Source: Oscillospiraceae bacterium
GTDB taxonomy: Bacteria > Bacillota > Clostridia > Oscillospirales > Oscillospiraceae
DNA length: 24,290 bases
NCBI GenBank assembly: GCA_020025345.1
Contig: JAHHSH010000024.1
Coordinates: forward strand, 1-24,290
Direction of reading: 5' to 3'
Position 1 is the stretch's first letter; each line of letters starts with the position of its first letter. The notes under the pieces were generated by a model. It did not search any database. It saw nothing but the letters and a program-made list of their open reading frames with translations, and was not told the DNA's origin. The position numbers were made by a program, and so were the translations under genes. This document shows positions 1 to 6,445 of this stretch, piece after piece.

Positions 1-1
1 T

Positions 2-218
2 GATGCCGAGGCCACCAAGGAGATCACCGAGACCGTGCTGCCCGCCACCGGTCATACTCTGACCCATGTGGACGCCAAGGCTCCCACCTGCACAGAGAGC
101 GGCAATGTGGAATACTACCACTGCTCCGTCTGCGGTAAGAACTTTGCTGATGCCGAGGCCACCAAGGAGATCACCGAGACCGTGCTGCCCGCCACCGGTC
201 ATGCTCTGACCCATGTGG
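2..218 (+). repeat. 147-bp in-frame tandem repeat (49 residues per unit)
   Basis: Bases 2-71 recur at 149-218 with a single mismatch (A56 versus G203), giving a period of 147 bp. A third, diverged unit follows in the protein, where the CESCHK motif matches CSVCGK. The near identity at the DNA level points to recent duplication or gene conversion, and more units probably lie to the left of the window. Confidence 0.9.
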
Positions 219-472
219 CAGAAGTCCCCGCCACGGAGAAATCCGAGGGTGTCAAGGAACACTGGGTGTGCGAGAGCTGCCACAAGCTCTTTGCCGATCA
301 GAACGGCTTGCACGAAGTGTCCGCTGCCGATCTGGTCATTGCGAAGATCAGCTCCCCCACTACCGGTGATACCAGCCACATGGCGCTCTTCACCGCGGCT
401 ATGGCCGGTTCTCTGCTGGCACTGGCTGCCTTCGTGACCTTCCAGCGCAAGAGAAAGTCCACGAATAAGTAA
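2..472 (+). CDS. Repeat-containing cell-surface protein with sortase-type C-terminal anchor (5' end outside window)
   Basis: The reading frame is open from base 2, so only the last ~156 residues are visible. They hold ~49-residue repeats, each with a CxxC pair (CSVCGK, CESCHK) and an LPATGH motif at the unit boundary. The C-terminus has the layout of a sortase substrate: an SPTTGD motif near nt 353-370, a hydrophobic segment of about 20 residues, then a positively charged tail (QRKRKSTNK). The signal is a non-canonical LPxTG variant, of a kind common in Clostridia. The internal LPATG copies belong to the repeats and are not followed by a membrane segment. Function is unknown; a wall-anchored adhesin or binding protein is the likely class. 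The hairpin at 493-530 closes the transcript. Confidence is high for the anchor and low for any ligand. Confidence 0.8.
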   Translation, partial: DAEATKEITETVLPATGHTLTHVDAKAPTCTESGNVEYYHCSVCGKNFADAEATKEITETVLPATGHALTHVAEVPATEKSEGVKEHWVCESCHKLFADQNGLHEVSAADLVIAKISSPTTGDTSHMALFTAAMAGSLLALAAFVTFQRKRKSTNK

Positions 473-492
473 CCCCCTCTTCCGTCTTGCCA

Positions 493-530
493 AGGGACGG
501 CAGCGAACATCGCTGCCGTCCCTCTTTTTC
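493..530 (+). terminator. Intrinsic terminator of the surface-protein gene
   Basis: A perfect 13-bp stem (493-505 with 511-523), a 5-nt loop and a T-rich tail (TCTTTTTC) lie 20 bases after the stop codon. Confidence 0.9.
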
Positions 531-544
531 TCCACAGTCGGGGG

Positions 545-573
545 TGGTAAGATCTTCCGTCGTGTGATATAAT
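545..573 (+). promoter_or_regulatory. Possible promoter for the ornithine cyclodeaminase-like gene
   Basis: A perfect TATAAT lies at 568-573. The hexamer 17 bases upstream (TGGTAA, 545-550) is a weak -35. It would give an 80-base leader with AGGAGG at 642-647 before the start codon. Confidence 0.4.
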
Positions 574-652
574 AAATAAATGTTGTTTACGACATTTCCC
601 GTCATCTTTCGTCCCCGATACAGGGAAACGAATATTCATACAGGAGGCTTCT

Positions 653-1744
653 ATGGCTTTTCAATTACTTCCCTATTTTGAACCCGACTTCTCCCAGCCC
701 CATCTGGCGGCAGCACCGGAGGTGGTCTTGCTGCCCGCCCCCAAGGATGGTGTAGCGCCGGAGCAATACCATGCCATGAGCATTTTCCCGGAATATTTCA
801 AAAAGGACGGACAGTGGCACCTTGTAAAAGAAAGCCGCATGGACTGCGTGGCCGTGTGGGAGAACGGCGATTTCTACACACGGGAATTCCGTAATCTGAA
901 GGCCGGTGATCTCATTGTCGTGGGCCGTACCGAGAACGGTGAGGAGGGCATTTACCTTCACGCCAACGGCTTCCGCCAGCCGGATACTGTGCAGGACACC
1001 TTTGCCTTCCGGCAGGGGCGCTCCCGTGAGACCGGCTTTTCCCGGGACTATCAGGAGCTCTATGACCTGCTGCGCTATGAGAAAGATCACGGTAAGGTCG
1101 TCTGGGTCTTAGGTCCCGCTTTCACTTTTGACTTCCGAGCCAGAGATGCTTTCTCCCGCCTCATCCGTGGCGGCTATGTCCACGCCGTGCTGGCGGGCAA
1201 CGCACTGGGCACCCACGATCTGGAGGGCGCTTATCTGGGCACGGCTCTGGGACAGGATATCCGCACGCAGGAGAACCGTCCCAACGGACACTACAACCAT
1301 CTGGACACACTGAACCGGGCACGGCTCTACGGCTCCATCCCCGAGTTCATCAAGGGTGAACACATCGACAACGGCATCATCTACACCTGTGAGGAGATGG
1401 GGATTCCCTATGTGCTGGCCGGTTCCATCCGCGATGACGGCCCCCTGCCCCCTGTCTTCGCCAACGTCTACGAGGCGCAGGACGCCATGCGCGCGCAGAT
1501 CCGCAGCGCCACCACGGTGATCTGCATGGCTACCATGCTCCACACCATCGCCACCGGCAACATGACACCGTCCTATCGGGTGCTTCCCGACGGCACGGTG
1601 CGCCCCACCTACTTCTACTGTGTGGACATCTCTGAATTCACCGTCAATAAGCTCAGTGACCGTGGCAGTCTCTCTGCCCGCGGCATCGTCACCAACGTGC
1701 AGGACTTCGCCGTCAATCTGGCCCAGCATTTGGATTTGATGTAA
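653..1744 (+). CDS. Ornithine cyclodeaminase of the archaeal type (TIGR00300 / LOR-SDH domain family)
   Basis: The 363-residue protein resembles the family studied as archaeal ornithine cyclodeaminase, which converts L-ornithine to L-proline and ammonia. It is unrelated to the mu-crystallin-type enzyme. The C-terminal two thirds carry the family's run of conserved blocks: AVLAGNALGTHDLE, GHYNHLDTLN, YVLAGSIRDDGPLPPVF, ATMLHTIATGNMTPS, YCVDISEFTVNKLSDRGS. The first ~115 residues are the less conserved N-terminal domain. The start is set by AGGAGG at 642-647, 5 bases before ATG. It stands alone between a terminator and the cysK leader, so it appears monocistronic. I see no clear terminator after it; an imperfect hairpin at 1758-1804 lacks a U tract. 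The substrate is inferred from family, since related domains may act on other amino acids. Confidence 0.72.
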   Translation: MAFQLLPYFEPDFSQPHLAAAPEVVLLPAPKDGVAPEQYHAMSIFPEYFKKDGQWHLVKESRMDCVAVWENGDFYTREFRNLKAGDLIVVGRTENGEEGIYLHANGFRQPDTVQDTFAFRQGRSRETGFSRDYQELYDLLRYEKDHGKVVWVLGPAFTFDFRARDAFSRLIRGGYVHAVLAGNALGTHDLEGAYLGTALGQDIRTQENRPNGHYNHLDTLNRARLYGSIPEFIKGEHIDNGIIYTCEEMGIPYVLAGSIRDDGPLPPVFANVYEAQDAMRAQIRSATTVICMATMLHTIATGNMTPSYRVLPDGTVRPTYFYCVDISEFTVNKLSDRGSLSARGIVTNVQDFAVNLAQHLDLM

Positions 1745-1820
1745 CTTTTCTTCAGATTTGGGAAAAAAAGTCAAAAAGCACTTCGTTTTCACCGACTTAC
1801 CCAAGGTATATGAAGCAATT

Positions 1821-1836
1821 TTGTCAGAATTGACAA
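1821..1836. promoter_or_regulatory. Palindromic operator candidate upstream of the cysK leader
   Basis: TTGTCA-GAAT-TGACAA is a perfect inverted repeat with 6-base arms and a 4-base spacer. Its centre lies about 43 bases before the start predicted from the TATAAT at 1860-1865. This is where a class II activator, or a repressor overlapping the -35, would bind. The regulator is unknown. Confidence 0.5.
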
Positions 1837-1859
1837 TAGCAATCCCTCATAGGACTCAC

Positions 1860-1865
1860 TATAAT
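1860..1865 (+). promoter_or_regulatory. -10 element (TATAAT) of the cysK operon
   Basis: A perfect TATAAT, with transcription expected to begin near 1872. No good -35 lies at 16-18 bases (TAGCAA at 17). The TTGACA at 1830-1835 is 24 bases away, too far to act as its -35, and forms part of the palindrome at 1821-1836. Confidence 0.6.
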
Positions 1866-1917
1866 GGAATAGTGATTTAATATCATAAAACAAGGTATAC
1901 AGAAAGGGAGAAAACGT

Positions 1918-2013
1918 ATGGGCCGCTTCGCAACGACTTTTCACATGGTCTGTACCATGGTCTGTTGTTGCGCCCATTTTTGTCATACGTTTTCTGTCTG
2001 GCGGACAGTTTAA
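1918..2013 (+). CDS. Cysteine leader peptide (31 residues)
   Basis: ATG at 1918 follows AAGGGAG (1904-1910) at a usable spacing and the frame ends at TAA 2011-2013. Five of 31 residues are Cys: C12, C16, C17, C18 and C22. The core reads MVCTMVCCCAHFC, so a Cys-Cys-Cys run (1963-1971) sits just ahead of the antiterminator segment. There is no signal peptide or recognisable domain, and the reading frame lies wholly inside the alternative-pairing RNA. Its position before cysK-cysE and the codon choice argue that its role is to be translated as a sensor of charged Cys-tRNA. Polycysteine leader peptides that control sulfur genes are known from mycobacteria; no homology to those is claimed. Confidence 0.8.
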   Translation: MGRFATTFHMVCTMVCCCAHFCHTFSVWRTV

Positions 2014-2036
2014 GTCCGCATAGCCGTATTATATCA

Positions 2037-2071
2037 GGCAGAGGGCGTATGACACGCCCTCTGCCTTTTTT
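2037..2071 (+). terminator. Attenuator terminator before cysK
   Basis: GGCAGAGGGCGT and ACGCCCTCTGCC form a perfect 12-bp stem with a 5-base loop, followed by TTTTTT and ATTTTT. It lies between the -10 element and the cysK start (2093), so it must be read through for the operon to be expressed. Confidence 0.95.
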
Positions 2072-2092
2072 ATTTTTGAAAGGAAGGCAGTT

Positions 2093-3022
2093 ATGAATAT
2101 TTACCATTCTCTCAGCCAGCTGGTGGGTCACACCCCCCTTCTGGCGATTGACCACTATGCCGCATCACAGCAGCTCCGCGCCACCGTACTGGTGAAACTG
2201 GAGAGCTGCAATCCTGCCGGGTCTGCCAAGGATCGCGTGGCTTTGCAGATGATCCAGGAGGCAGAGGCCTCCGGCGCACTGATCCCCGGCGGCACCATCA
2301 TCGAACCTACCTCCGGCAACACCGGCATCGGCCTTGCTGCCATGGGTATCGCCCGGGGCTATGAGGTGATCCTCACCATGCCCGACTCCATGAGCGCCGA
2401 GCGTCGTGCCCTGCTGGCAGCCTACGGCGCAAAGCTGGTACTGACTCCCGGTGCAGAGGGGATGTCCGGCGCTGTAAAGAAAGCCGAGGCACTCTCCCGT
2501 GAGATTCCCGGCAGCTGGATCGCAGGACAGTTCGATAACCCCGCCAATCCCCGTGCCCACTATCTGACCACCGGGCCGGAAATCTGGCAGGACACCGACG
2601 GCCATGTGGATATTTTTGTTGCCGGTGTCGGCACCGGCGGCACGCTTTCCGGCAGCGCCGCCTATCTCAAGGAGCAAAATCCCGCCCTGCAGGCAGTGGC
2701 GGTAGAGCCCGCCTCCTCCCCTCTTCTCAGTGAGGGACACGCAGGCCCCCACGGTTTACAGGGCATCGGCGCCAACTTCGTGCCGAAGAACCTCAACCGG
2801 GCCATCATCGACCGCATTTTCCCCGTGACCAACGAGGAGGCCTATCAGGCCGCGCGGACACTGGCAGCCACAGAGGGAGTCCTCTGCGGAATCAGCAGCG
2901 GCGCCGCCCTCCATGCCGCCACAGAGCTGGCACGGCAGCCGGAAAATGCCGGTAAAACCATTGTTGTCGTACTGCCCGATACCGGTGAGCGGTACCTTTC
3001 CACACCTCTTTTTTCTAAATAA
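2093..3022 (+). CDS. cysK: Cysteine synthase (O-acetylserine sulfhydrylase)
   Basis: A 309-residue fold-type II PLP enzyme that joins O-acetylserine and sulfide to give cysteine. Visible signatures are NPAGSAKDR, with K46 as the PLP Schiff-base lysine; the substrate loop PTSGNTGIG; the glycine-rich phosphate cradle GVGTGGTLSG; GIGANFVP; GISSGAA; and the C-terminal VVVLPDTGERYLST. The length is normal for CysK. ATG at 2093 follows GAAAGGAAG at the usual spacing. It is the first structural gene after the cysteine attenuator, and cysE follows 12 bases later with its Shine-Dalgarno overlapping the cysK stop, so the two are one transcript and probably translationally linked. A close paralogue acting on another O-acyl amino acid is possible but less likely next to cysE. 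Confidence 0.95.
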   Translation: MNIYHSLSQLVGHTPLLAIDHYAASQQLRATVLVKLESCNPAGSAKDRVALQMIQEAEASGALIPGGTIIEPTSGNTGIGLAAMGIARGYEVILTMPDSMSAERRALLAAYGAKLVLTPGAEGMSGAVKKAEALSREIPGSWIAGQFDNPANPRAHYLTTGPEIWQDTDGHVDIFVAGVGTGGTLSGSAAYLKEQNPALQAVAVEPASSPLLSEGHAGPHGLQGIGANFVPKNLNRAIIDRIFPVTNEEAYQAARTLAATEGVLCGISSGAALHAATELARQPENAGKTIVVVLPDTGERYLSTPLFSK

Positions 3023-3034
3023 GGAGTTTTAAAT

Positions 3035-3901
3035 ATGTACCCTTCCCATATTCGCGACGCCGCTCGTACGATGGCAGACAACATGCAGCAAAGCGAGCTG
3101 GCGCTCTACGGCAGCCGCCTTCGCCTCCCCAACCGCAAAGCGGTGGTAGACATTCTCAAGGAGCTGCGCTGCCTCATGTTCCCCGCCTACTACGGTGACC
3201 CCGCACTCATGACACTGGCGCCGGAGGACTACGCCGCACTGCTGCTGGATCGGATTGAGGAGCATCTGAAGCATCAGATCGCGCTCTCTCTTCCCGAGGA
3301 CGAGGCAGGCCGGGCCGACCAGATTGCCCGTGACTTCATTGCCGCGCTCCCCCGTGTGCAGGAGATGCTTTTAAAGGATGTGGAGGCCACCTACGACGGC
3401 GACCCCGCAGCCCAGAACAAATCCGAGATCATCTTCGCCTATCCCGGTCTCTATGCCATTTTCGTCTATCGGGTCGCCCATGAGCTCTATATCCGCAACG
3501 TCCCCATGATCCCCCGCATCATGACCGAGTATGCCCACAGCCGCACCGGCATCGACATCAACCCCGGTGCCACCATCGGCTCCTACTTCTTCATCGACCA
3601 CGGCACCGGCATCGTGGTGGGCGAGACCACCGTGATCGGCAGCCATGTAAAGCTCTATCAGGGCGTGACGCTGGGCGCACTCTCCCCCCGCGCCGGTCAC
3701 TCTTCCCTGCCCGGCAAGCGCCACCCCACCGTGGAGGACAACGTCACCATCTACTCCGGTGCCTCCATTCTGGGCGGCGAGACCGTCATCGGCGAGAATA
3801 CCGTGGTGGGCGGCAACGCCTTTTTGACGCAGGCAGTGGACGCCAATACCCGCGTGGTGATTCAGGCACCGGAAACCATCTTTAAAAACGCGTCTAAATA
3901 A
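3035..3901 (+). CDS. cysE: Serine O-acetyltransferase
   Basis: A 288-residue protein that acetylates L-serine with acetyl-CoA, the committed step to cysteine. An alpha-helical N-terminal half (about 1-160) is followed by a left-handed beta-helix of hexapeptide repeats (about 170-275). The active-site pair is D188-H189 in DHGTGIVVGE, and H230 in GKRHP matches the second conserved His. The subtype with GIDINPGATIG and KLYQGVTLGALS is the long EpsC-like form frequent in Clostridia. AAGGAG at 3021-3026 overlaps the end of cysK. Being in the same operon as its partner CysK allows balanced synthesis, and both would be controlled by the upstream attenuator. I cannot judge from sequence whether it is feedback-inhibited by cysteine. 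Confidence 0.93.
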   Translation: MYPSHIRDAARTMADNMQQSELALYGSRLRLPNRKAVVDILKELRCLMFPAYYGDPALMTLAPEDYAALLLDRIEEHLKHQIALSLPEDEAGRADQIARDFIAALPRVQEMLLKDVEATYDGDPAAQNKSEIIFAYPGLYAIFVYRVAHELYIRNVPMIPRIMTEYAHSRTGIDINPGATIGSYFFIDHGTGIVVGETTVIGSHVKLYQGVTLGALSPRAGHSSLPGKRHPTVEDNVTIYSGASILGGETVIGENTVVGGNAFLTQAVDANTRVVIQAPETIFKNASK

Positions 3902-3937
3902 ACGCGCTTACAATAACAACTGAGGAGAAATCACATC

Positions 3938-5248
3938 ATGTCACAAAAGCCAAAAGCAAATCCTATTGCACTGCTGCCGATTGCAGTGTTTCTGGTCCTC
4001 TATCTGGGACTGGGCATCATTTTTGAGTACGTTCTGAAAATCGAGATGGGCTTTTACTCCATCCCCATCGTGGTGGCTTTTCTGGTCGCCGTTCTGGTGG
4101 CGTGCCTGCAAAACCGCAGCGTCTCCTTTGACGAAAAGCTGGAACTGATGGCCAAGGGCGTGGGCGACAAGAACATCATGACCATGATCCTGATCTTCCT
4201 GGCCGCCGGCGTCTTCGTAGGTGTCACCGGTCGCTCCAGCGCCGAGGCCGTTGCCTACTTCCTGCTGCAGCTGGCACCTGCCCGCCTCGCTGTGGTGGTG
4301 CTGTTTATCGTCTCCTGCTTCGTGTCCATGGCCATGGGCACCAGCGTGGGCACCATCACCCTTATTACCCCCATTGCTGTGGCTACCGCGCAGAACTCCG
4401 GCTTCTCTCTGCCGCTGTGCGTGGCCTCCGTTGTGGGTGGTGCAATGTTCGGCGACAACCTGTCCTTTATCTCCGATACCACCATTGCCGCCTGCTCTTC
4501 TCAGGGCTGCGAAATGAAGGATAAGTTCCGCACCAACTTCCTCATTGCCCTGCCCGCCGCTCTGGCCGCTATGGCACTGATCTTCATCATCTCCATGCGC
4601 GCTGATGTGAGCACTGTCCCCACCGGCGACATCAACCTGTTGCTGCTGATCCCCTATGTTCTGGTGCTCATCGGCGGCATCGTGGGTCTGAATGTCTTTT
4701 TGGTGCTGCTCATCGGTATCGGTGCCGGTGCCATCATTACGCTGGCTACCGGGCAGGTCACGGCTATGGAGCTGCTGCAGAACATGGGCGGCGGCGTATC
4801 CGGTATGTTTGAGACCATTCTCGTCACCATTCTGGTGTCCGCCCTGTGCGGCATGATCCGCGCCTATGGCGGCTTTGAGGCACTGCTGGGCGCTATCCGT
4901 CATGTCTTTAAGGGACAGCGCGGCGGCCAGTTGGGCATCGGCCTGCTGGTGGGTCTCATGGACATTGCCACGGCCAACAACACGGTGGCCATCGTCATGG
5001 CCGGCCCCATCGCCAAGGAGGTCAGTGAGGAATACGGCATCACTCCCAAAAAATCCGCTTCTTTGCTGGATACCTTCTCCTGCATCTTCCAGGGTATCAT
5101 CCCCTACGGTGCACAGATGCTGGTGGCTGTGTCCACCTGCACGACGCTGGGCTATGCCATCTCCGCTTTCGACATTATGCCCCTGCTGTTCTACCCCTTC
5201 CTGCTGGCTGTCTCCAGCCTGCTGTTCATTGCCTTTGGCAAGAAGTAA
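3938..5248 (+). CDS. NhaC-family Na+-coupled transporter
   Basis: A 436-residue polytopic membrane protein with about 11-12 hydrophobic segments. The block GDNLSFISDTTIAACSSQG (about residues 172-190) followed by KDKFRTN is typical of the NhaC/YuiF family. Members exchange or co-transport Na+ or H+ with organic solutes as well as performing Na+/H+ antiport; MetT, a predicted methionine transporter of methionine regulons, belongs to this superfamily. It begins 36 bases after cysE with GAGGAG before ATG, and no terminator separates them, so it should share the cysteine attenuator. That context suggests an amino acid or sulfur-related solute rather than pure Na+/H+ exchange. The solute assignment is inference only. 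Confidence 0.85.
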   Translation: MSQKPKANPIALLPIAVFLVLYLGLGIIFEYVLKIEMGFYSIPIVVAFLVAVLVACLQNRSVSFDEKLELMAKGVGDKNIMTMILIFLAAGVFVGVTGRSSAEAVAYFLLQLAPARLAVVVLFIVSCFVSMAMGTSVGTITLITPIAVATAQNSGFSLPLCVASVVGGAMFGDNLSFISDTTIAACSSQGCEMKDKFRTNFLIALPAALAAMALIFIISMRADVSTVPTGDINLLLLIPYVLVLIGGIVGLNVFLVLLIGIGAGAIITLATGQVTAMELLQNMGGGVSGMFETILVTILVSALCGMIRAYGGFEALLGAIRHVFKGQRGGQLGIGLLVGLMDIATANNTVAIVMAGPIAKEVSEEYGITPKKSASLLDTFSCIFQGIIPYGAQMLVAVSTCTTLGYAISAFDIMPLLFYPFLLAVSSLLFIAFGKK

Positions 5249-5262
5249 TGCATCCATTATAT

Positions 5263-5300
5263 AAAAGTGCTCCGATACTGCGTATCGGAGCACTTTTTTT
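5263..5300. terminator. Bidirectional terminator between the cys operon and the CobQ-like gene
   Basis: A perfect 16-bp stem (5263-5278 with 5282-5297) closes on a 3-base loop, with seven T on the plus strand (5294-5300) and an A-rich 5' flank that serves the minus strand. It lies between convergent genes whose stops are 5248 and 5304. Confidence 0.92.
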
Positions 5301-5303
5301 GCA

Positions 5304-6182
5304 TTACTCACCCTGTGGCACATCCAGTATGCGGCAGATTTCATCCATATTCAGATTTTCCCGCACCAGCTGCGCCAGCTGATTTAATTGACAATCCATA
5401 AACTGCTCGTAGCTCATCCCCGCCGGAAGCGCCGCCTCCAGCGCCGCCCGTGTCTTAGGGCCATCGCCCTCCCACAGGGCATCCTCGTCCTCCAGACGGA
5501 TCGAGGCATAGGGCAGCACGCCCAGCACCGGCTTTTCCGTCAGCTGCTCCAAAATGCGAACACCGTCTTGAAAATACGCACGCTCGCCCTGGAACTTATT
5601 GACCACGATTCCACGCACCAGCGCCCGTTCCTCTGTACTGAGGAGCTGCATCGTGCCATAGATCGAGGCAAACACGCCGCCGCGGCTGATATCCGCCGCC
5701 AGCAGCACCGGACAGTGCGCGGCTCGGGCAAAGCCCATGTTGACAATGTCGTTCTCTTTTAGATTCATCTCCACTGGGCTGCCAGCGCCCTCCACCACTA
5801 CGATGTCATACTGTCCCCGCAGCCGCTCATAGGCCGCCAGCACCTCCGAGGCCAGACGGCGCTTGAGCGCAGGATAATCAAAATCCGCCATACAGCCGAT
5901 GGCGCAGCCGTTGAGCACCACCTGCACGCCCTTCGCATCGGGCATCAGCAGCACCGGATTCATATCCGGCTCCGGCGCTACACCGCAGGCTGCGGCAGCA
6001 ATGGCCTGCGAGCGGGCGATTCGCCGCCCATCCGGCAGGATATGGGCATGATCGGAGAGATTTTGCGCCTTAAAGGGCGCCACAGAGTAGCCGGACTGAT
6101 GAAAGATACGGCACAGTCCCGCAGCCAGTGTGGATTTCCCTGCTCCGGAGGCCGTCCCCTGGATCATAATTCCCTTTCCCAT
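5304..6182 (-). CDS. CobQ-like ATPase lacking the glutamine amidotransferase domain
   Basis: The first ~232 of 292 residues match the ATP-dependent (dethiobiotin-synthetase-like) domain of cobyric acid synthase: MIQGTASGAGKST (P-loop, K16), APFKAQNLSDHA, SRSQA-like RIARSQAIAA, DIVVVEGAGSPVEMNL, ADISRGGVFASIYGT, VNKFQGE and VLGVLPY. A full CobQ has about 490-510 residues and a C-terminal GATase domain with a Cys-His-Glu centre. Here that domain is absent, yet the last ~35 residues (NQLAQLVRENLNMDEICRIL) resemble the extreme C-terminus of CobQ. This suggests an in-frame internal deletion of about 200-250 codons. AAGGAGGGAG before the ATG and an intact frame argue that it is still translated. 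It may use free ammonia, pair with a separate amidotransferase, or be decaying. No other cobalamin biosynthesis gene is next to it. Confidence 0.8.
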   Translation of the reverse strand: MGKGIMIQGTASGAGKSTLAAGLCRIFHQSGYSVAPFKAQNLSDHAHILPDGRRIARSQAIAAAACGVAPEPDMNPVLLMPDAKGVQVVLNGCAIGCMADFDYPALKRRLASEVLAAYERLRGQYDIVVVEGAGSPVEMNLKENDIVNMGFARAAHCPVLLAADISRGGVFASIYGTMQLLSTEERALVRGIVVNKFQGERAYFQDGVRILEQLTEKPVLGVLPYASIRLEDEDALWEGDGPKTRAALEAALPAGMSYEQFMDCQLNQLAQLVRENLNMDEICRILDVPQGE

Positions 6183-6240
6183 CCGGCTCCCTCCTTACGT
6201 TTTTCTCTCAGTATACCCCATTTTCCACGCCTTGGGAAGA

Positions 6241-6441
6241 CTATTCCTCCCGCTCCAGGTCGTCCTTACCCAGCGCCATATTCTTCCACGCCGCGGGCAG
6301 CGCAGGCCCGATCAGCGGAAAGGTATTGTCCGTGTCGGTGGTGGACTGGATATTATAGGTGCCGTAAAAATGATGGGCGTTGCGATGCACCTCCGGCGTG
6401 GCATCCCCGGAAATAGCCGGGTCTTTTTTACCTCTAAACAT
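6241..6441 (-). CDS. Unknown 66-residue protein
   Basis: I do not recognise this protein. The start at 6441 is chosen because GGAGGTGAT lies 5 bases before it; the frame is open further upstream but without a comparable binding site. The protein is hydrophilic, with no signal peptide or membrane segment, a basic N-terminus (MFRGKKDP), a His/Tyr/Asn-rich middle (EVHRNAHHFYGTYN) and an acidic C-terminus (GKDDLEREE). It lies 58 bases upstream of the CobQ-like gene on the same strand and is divergent from the amidase cluster, so a link to spores or the envelope is conceivable but not shown. Its ribosome binding site sits in a hairpin (6446-6479). Confidence 0.6.
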   Translation of the reverse strand: MFRGKKDPAISGDATPEVHRNAHHFYGTYNIQSTTDTDNTFPLIGPALPAAWKNMALGKDDLEREE

Positions 6442-6445
6442 AAAA

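Larger units (their letters stand above)
1872..2071 (+). promoter_or_regulatory. Cysteine-responsive transcription attenuator (leader RNA)
   Basis: The leader RNA between the TATAAT and cysK can form three exclusive helices. Segment 1 (1909-1920) pairs with segment 2 (1984-1995) over 12 perfect base pairs. Segment 2 (1981-1998) pairs with segment 3 (2037-2054) over 18 continuous pairs, including four or five G-U. Segment 3 (2037-2048) pairs with segment 4 (2054-2065) over 12 perfect pairs and is followed by a U tract, which is the terminator. The 1:2 helix is extended inside by CGCAAC/GTTGCG and CATGGT/ACCATG. A 31-codon Cys-rich reading frame runs through segments 1 and 2. By analogy with trp-type attenuation, a ribosome stalled on the Cys codons would free segment 2 to form the antiterminator. 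A ribosome that reaches the stop codon (2011-2013) would cover the end of segment 2 and let the terminator form. A hairpin 2001-2006/2014-2019 around the stop codon could act as a pause site. The pairing is read from the sequence; the mechanism is inferred. Confidence 0.85.

Noticed and set aside
35..220. LPATG motifs inside the repeats as sorting signals
   Set aside because: They recur within the repeats and are not followed by a membrane segment and basic tail; only the terminal SPTTGD is.
1758..1804. Imperfect hairpin after the ornithine cyclodeaminase-like gene as a terminator
   Set aside because: Stems are only 4-5 bp, broken by loops, and no T tract follows.
1830..1865. TTGACA (1830-1835) and TATAAT (1860-1865) as one promoter
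   Set aside because: The spacer is 24 bases, too long for sigma-A; the TTGACA is better explained as the right arm of the palindrome at 1821-1836.
1745..2092. T-box or known small-molecule riboswitch before cysK
   Set aside because: No T-box sequence (AGGGTGGNACCGCG-like) or SAM-riboswitch core is present; the pairing is fully explained by leader-peptide attenuation.
3941..5344. Long antisense reading frame (467 codons) opposite the NhaC gene
   Set aside because: Its product is His/Gln/Gly/Asp-rich low-complexity sequence, the mirror of a GC-rich membrane-protein gene, and it runs through the bidirectional terminator.
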